64,000 nt of DNA from contig OZ220496.1 of assembly GCA_965116235.1 (NCBI GenBank), forward strand, positions 434,001-498,000, read 5' to 3'. A program made the translations under genes and the position numbers. The notes below the pieces were generated by a model. The model worked only from the letters and a program-made list of their open reading frames with translations. It did no database searches and was not told where the DNA came from. Position 1 is the stretch's first letter. Each line of letters starts with the position of its first letter. Positions 63,232 through 64,000 of this stretch are shown piece after piece. This DNA comes from MPNP01 sp965116235. Lineage in GTDB: Bacteria; Pseudomonadota; Alphaproteobacteria; Rhodobacterales; Rhodobacteraceae.

Positions 63232-64000
63232 TTGGACAGCAAACGAATATTAGGCCTTCGAAAAGAAAATCGATTATCTGAGGCCCTTGAATTAGCGCGG
63301 TCAGGCTTACCGGGAAACGAGTCAGATATTTGGTATCTGCGTGCCTATGCTTGGGTTCTGTATGATTATGTCAAGAAAATAGTAGAGGACTACGAAACAA
63401 GCCGTTTGCCCCAAACTGTCATGGATGATCGTATTACACCCTTCATGCATGAGTTCACCCAAATTGGTACCCCTCTGCGCGGCGACACTGCGTTTTCTCA
63501 GATGCTGCGCAAAGCAGTAAAGATGTCGAGCGACTGGTCAGATTTCCTTAATTTTGCAAGGTGGGCAGGGATTAATGGCTTTTCTACCGATGATCGAGAG
63601 TCCTTTGTGAACGAAGGCGGCCGCACAATTGACAGCCTTGAGGTGCAATTCATAAGGGCAATCGGGCGAGTTACGGCCGAAAAAGCAACCGATCAGAACG
63701 CAGACAAAGCTTTGATCAACTGGGGCAAAGACATCTTGAAGGGTGCGGTGGAGAAAGAACCAAATGACCAATGGTTGAACTATTACCAAAGCAAGATTTT
63801 TGCGTCGGAAGGCCAAACCGAGGAGGCCGTGCAACACCTTGTTCCAGTACTTCGAAGACAAGTGAAATCATCGTGGCCATGGGCTCAACTGGGTAAAGTC
63901 CTCGAACATACCCGCAAGAACGATGCCTTGATTTGCTTCACATACGCTACACAGTTAGCACGAAAGGAACAAGAGGTTGCCCGTGTGCGTATCCGTTTGG
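63232..64000 (+). CDS. TPR-repeat protein (3' end beyond window), conflict-system-like
   Basis: Open from TTG 63232, with AGGAA 6 bases upstream, to the window edge (256 codons). The start LDSKRILGLRKENRLSEALE and DIWYLRAYAWVLYDYVKKIV are tetratricopeptide-like helices. Later NDQWLNYYQSKIFASEGQTE, QLGKVLEHTRKNDALICFTY are further TPR units. The opening resembles the TPR module of TOTE-type conflict-system proteins as I remember them; this is not certain. No ATG is available near the start, which supports TTG. Confidence 0.7.
   Translation, partial: MDSKRILGLRKENRLSEALELARSGLPGNESDIWYLRAYAWVLYDYVKKIVEDYETSRLPQTVMDDRITPFMHEFTQIGTPLRGDTAFSQMLRKAVKMSSDWSDFLNFARWAGINGFSTDDRESFVNEGGRTIDSLEVQFIRAIGRVTAEKATDQNADKALINWGKDILKGAVEKEPNDQWLNYYQSKIFASEGQTEEAVQHLVPVLRRQVKSSWPWAQLGKVLEHTRKNDALICFTYATQLARKEQEVARVRIRL

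Noticed and set aside
1..64000. CRISPR arrays, rRNA or tRNA genes
   Set aside because: No regularly spaced repeats were seen, and no T-loop motif (GGTTCGAATCC-like) in a cloverleaf context was noticed by eye. A tRNAscan or CRISPR-finder run would be decisive.

Overview
The window looks like accessory-rich chromosome of a Gram-negative bacterium, most likely an alphaproteobacterium. The basis is base composition near 50% G+C, ribose-type and CUT1 sugar ABC transporters, an outer-membrane porin, an autotransporter, and IS5/IS1595-type transposase remnants. The assignment is an inference from gene families only. Many genes are broken by frameshifts, in-frame stops or small insertion elements, so the region looks partly in decay.

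Left end (1-13.8 kb, mostly minus strand): a DNA phosphorothioation defence locus of the single-strand Ssp type. Transcription runs leftward from about 10.6 kb: a 40-codon leader ORF, sspA (cysteine desulfurase, frameshifted at a G8 tract), sspB (DUF4007), sspC (large ATPase), sspD (PAPS-reductase-like), a 46-codon ORF, a PLD/DEAD helicase, an 81-aa protein and a DndD-like SMC ATPase cut by the window edge. The last three occupy the position expected for an sspFGH-type restriction module. Most junctions are 4-nt ATGA/GTGA overlaps. Next come a secreted small protein, an orphan AbiEi-like antitoxin with palindromic operators, and a DUF4411 PIN / XRE-ImmA pair.

Metabolic middle (14-37 kb): a ribose-type ABC transporter, an N-acyl-D-amino-acid hydrolase, a porin with an out-of-frame G9 tract, a decayed phage portal gene and a 223-bp direct repeat. 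A carbohydrate locus follows (CUT1 transporter plus GH63-like glucosidase, divergent from a GH42 beta-galactosidase and an aldehyde dehydrogenase). Then come HipBA and AbiE toxin-antitoxin pairs and a D-threonine-aldolase-like enzyme.

Right half (37-64 kb): two pieces of a Dot/Icm-like (IncI-type) type IVB secretion locus. The first holds DotM, an A24-like peptidase and a pilin (37.4-41.6 kb). The second holds a pilin, DotI, DotH, DotG, a DotF-position protein and a TraQ/IcmC-like protein (54-60 kb). Between them lies about 12 kb of accessory DNA: ATPase and resolvase scraps, an AraC/VOC/DUF1801/EamA cluster in decay, a HigBA-like toxin-antitoxin pair, a secreted HNH nuclease, a broken ATPase/DUF234 gene and an autotransporter. 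The window ends with an IS1595 remnant, an SF1 helicase and a TPR protein that may belong to a conflict system running off the edge.

Two patterns cut across the window. (1) A previously unlabelled 202-bp miniature element with 11-bp terminal inverted repeats and TA target duplications occurs four times. One copy splits a toxin gene exactly at a TA, and removing it restores the reading frame. (2) Three runs of G8-G9, each followed by TAG, lie in the coding strands of sspA, the porin and the autotransporter. Two of the three are currently out of frame, which suggests phase variation or homopolymer sequencing error.
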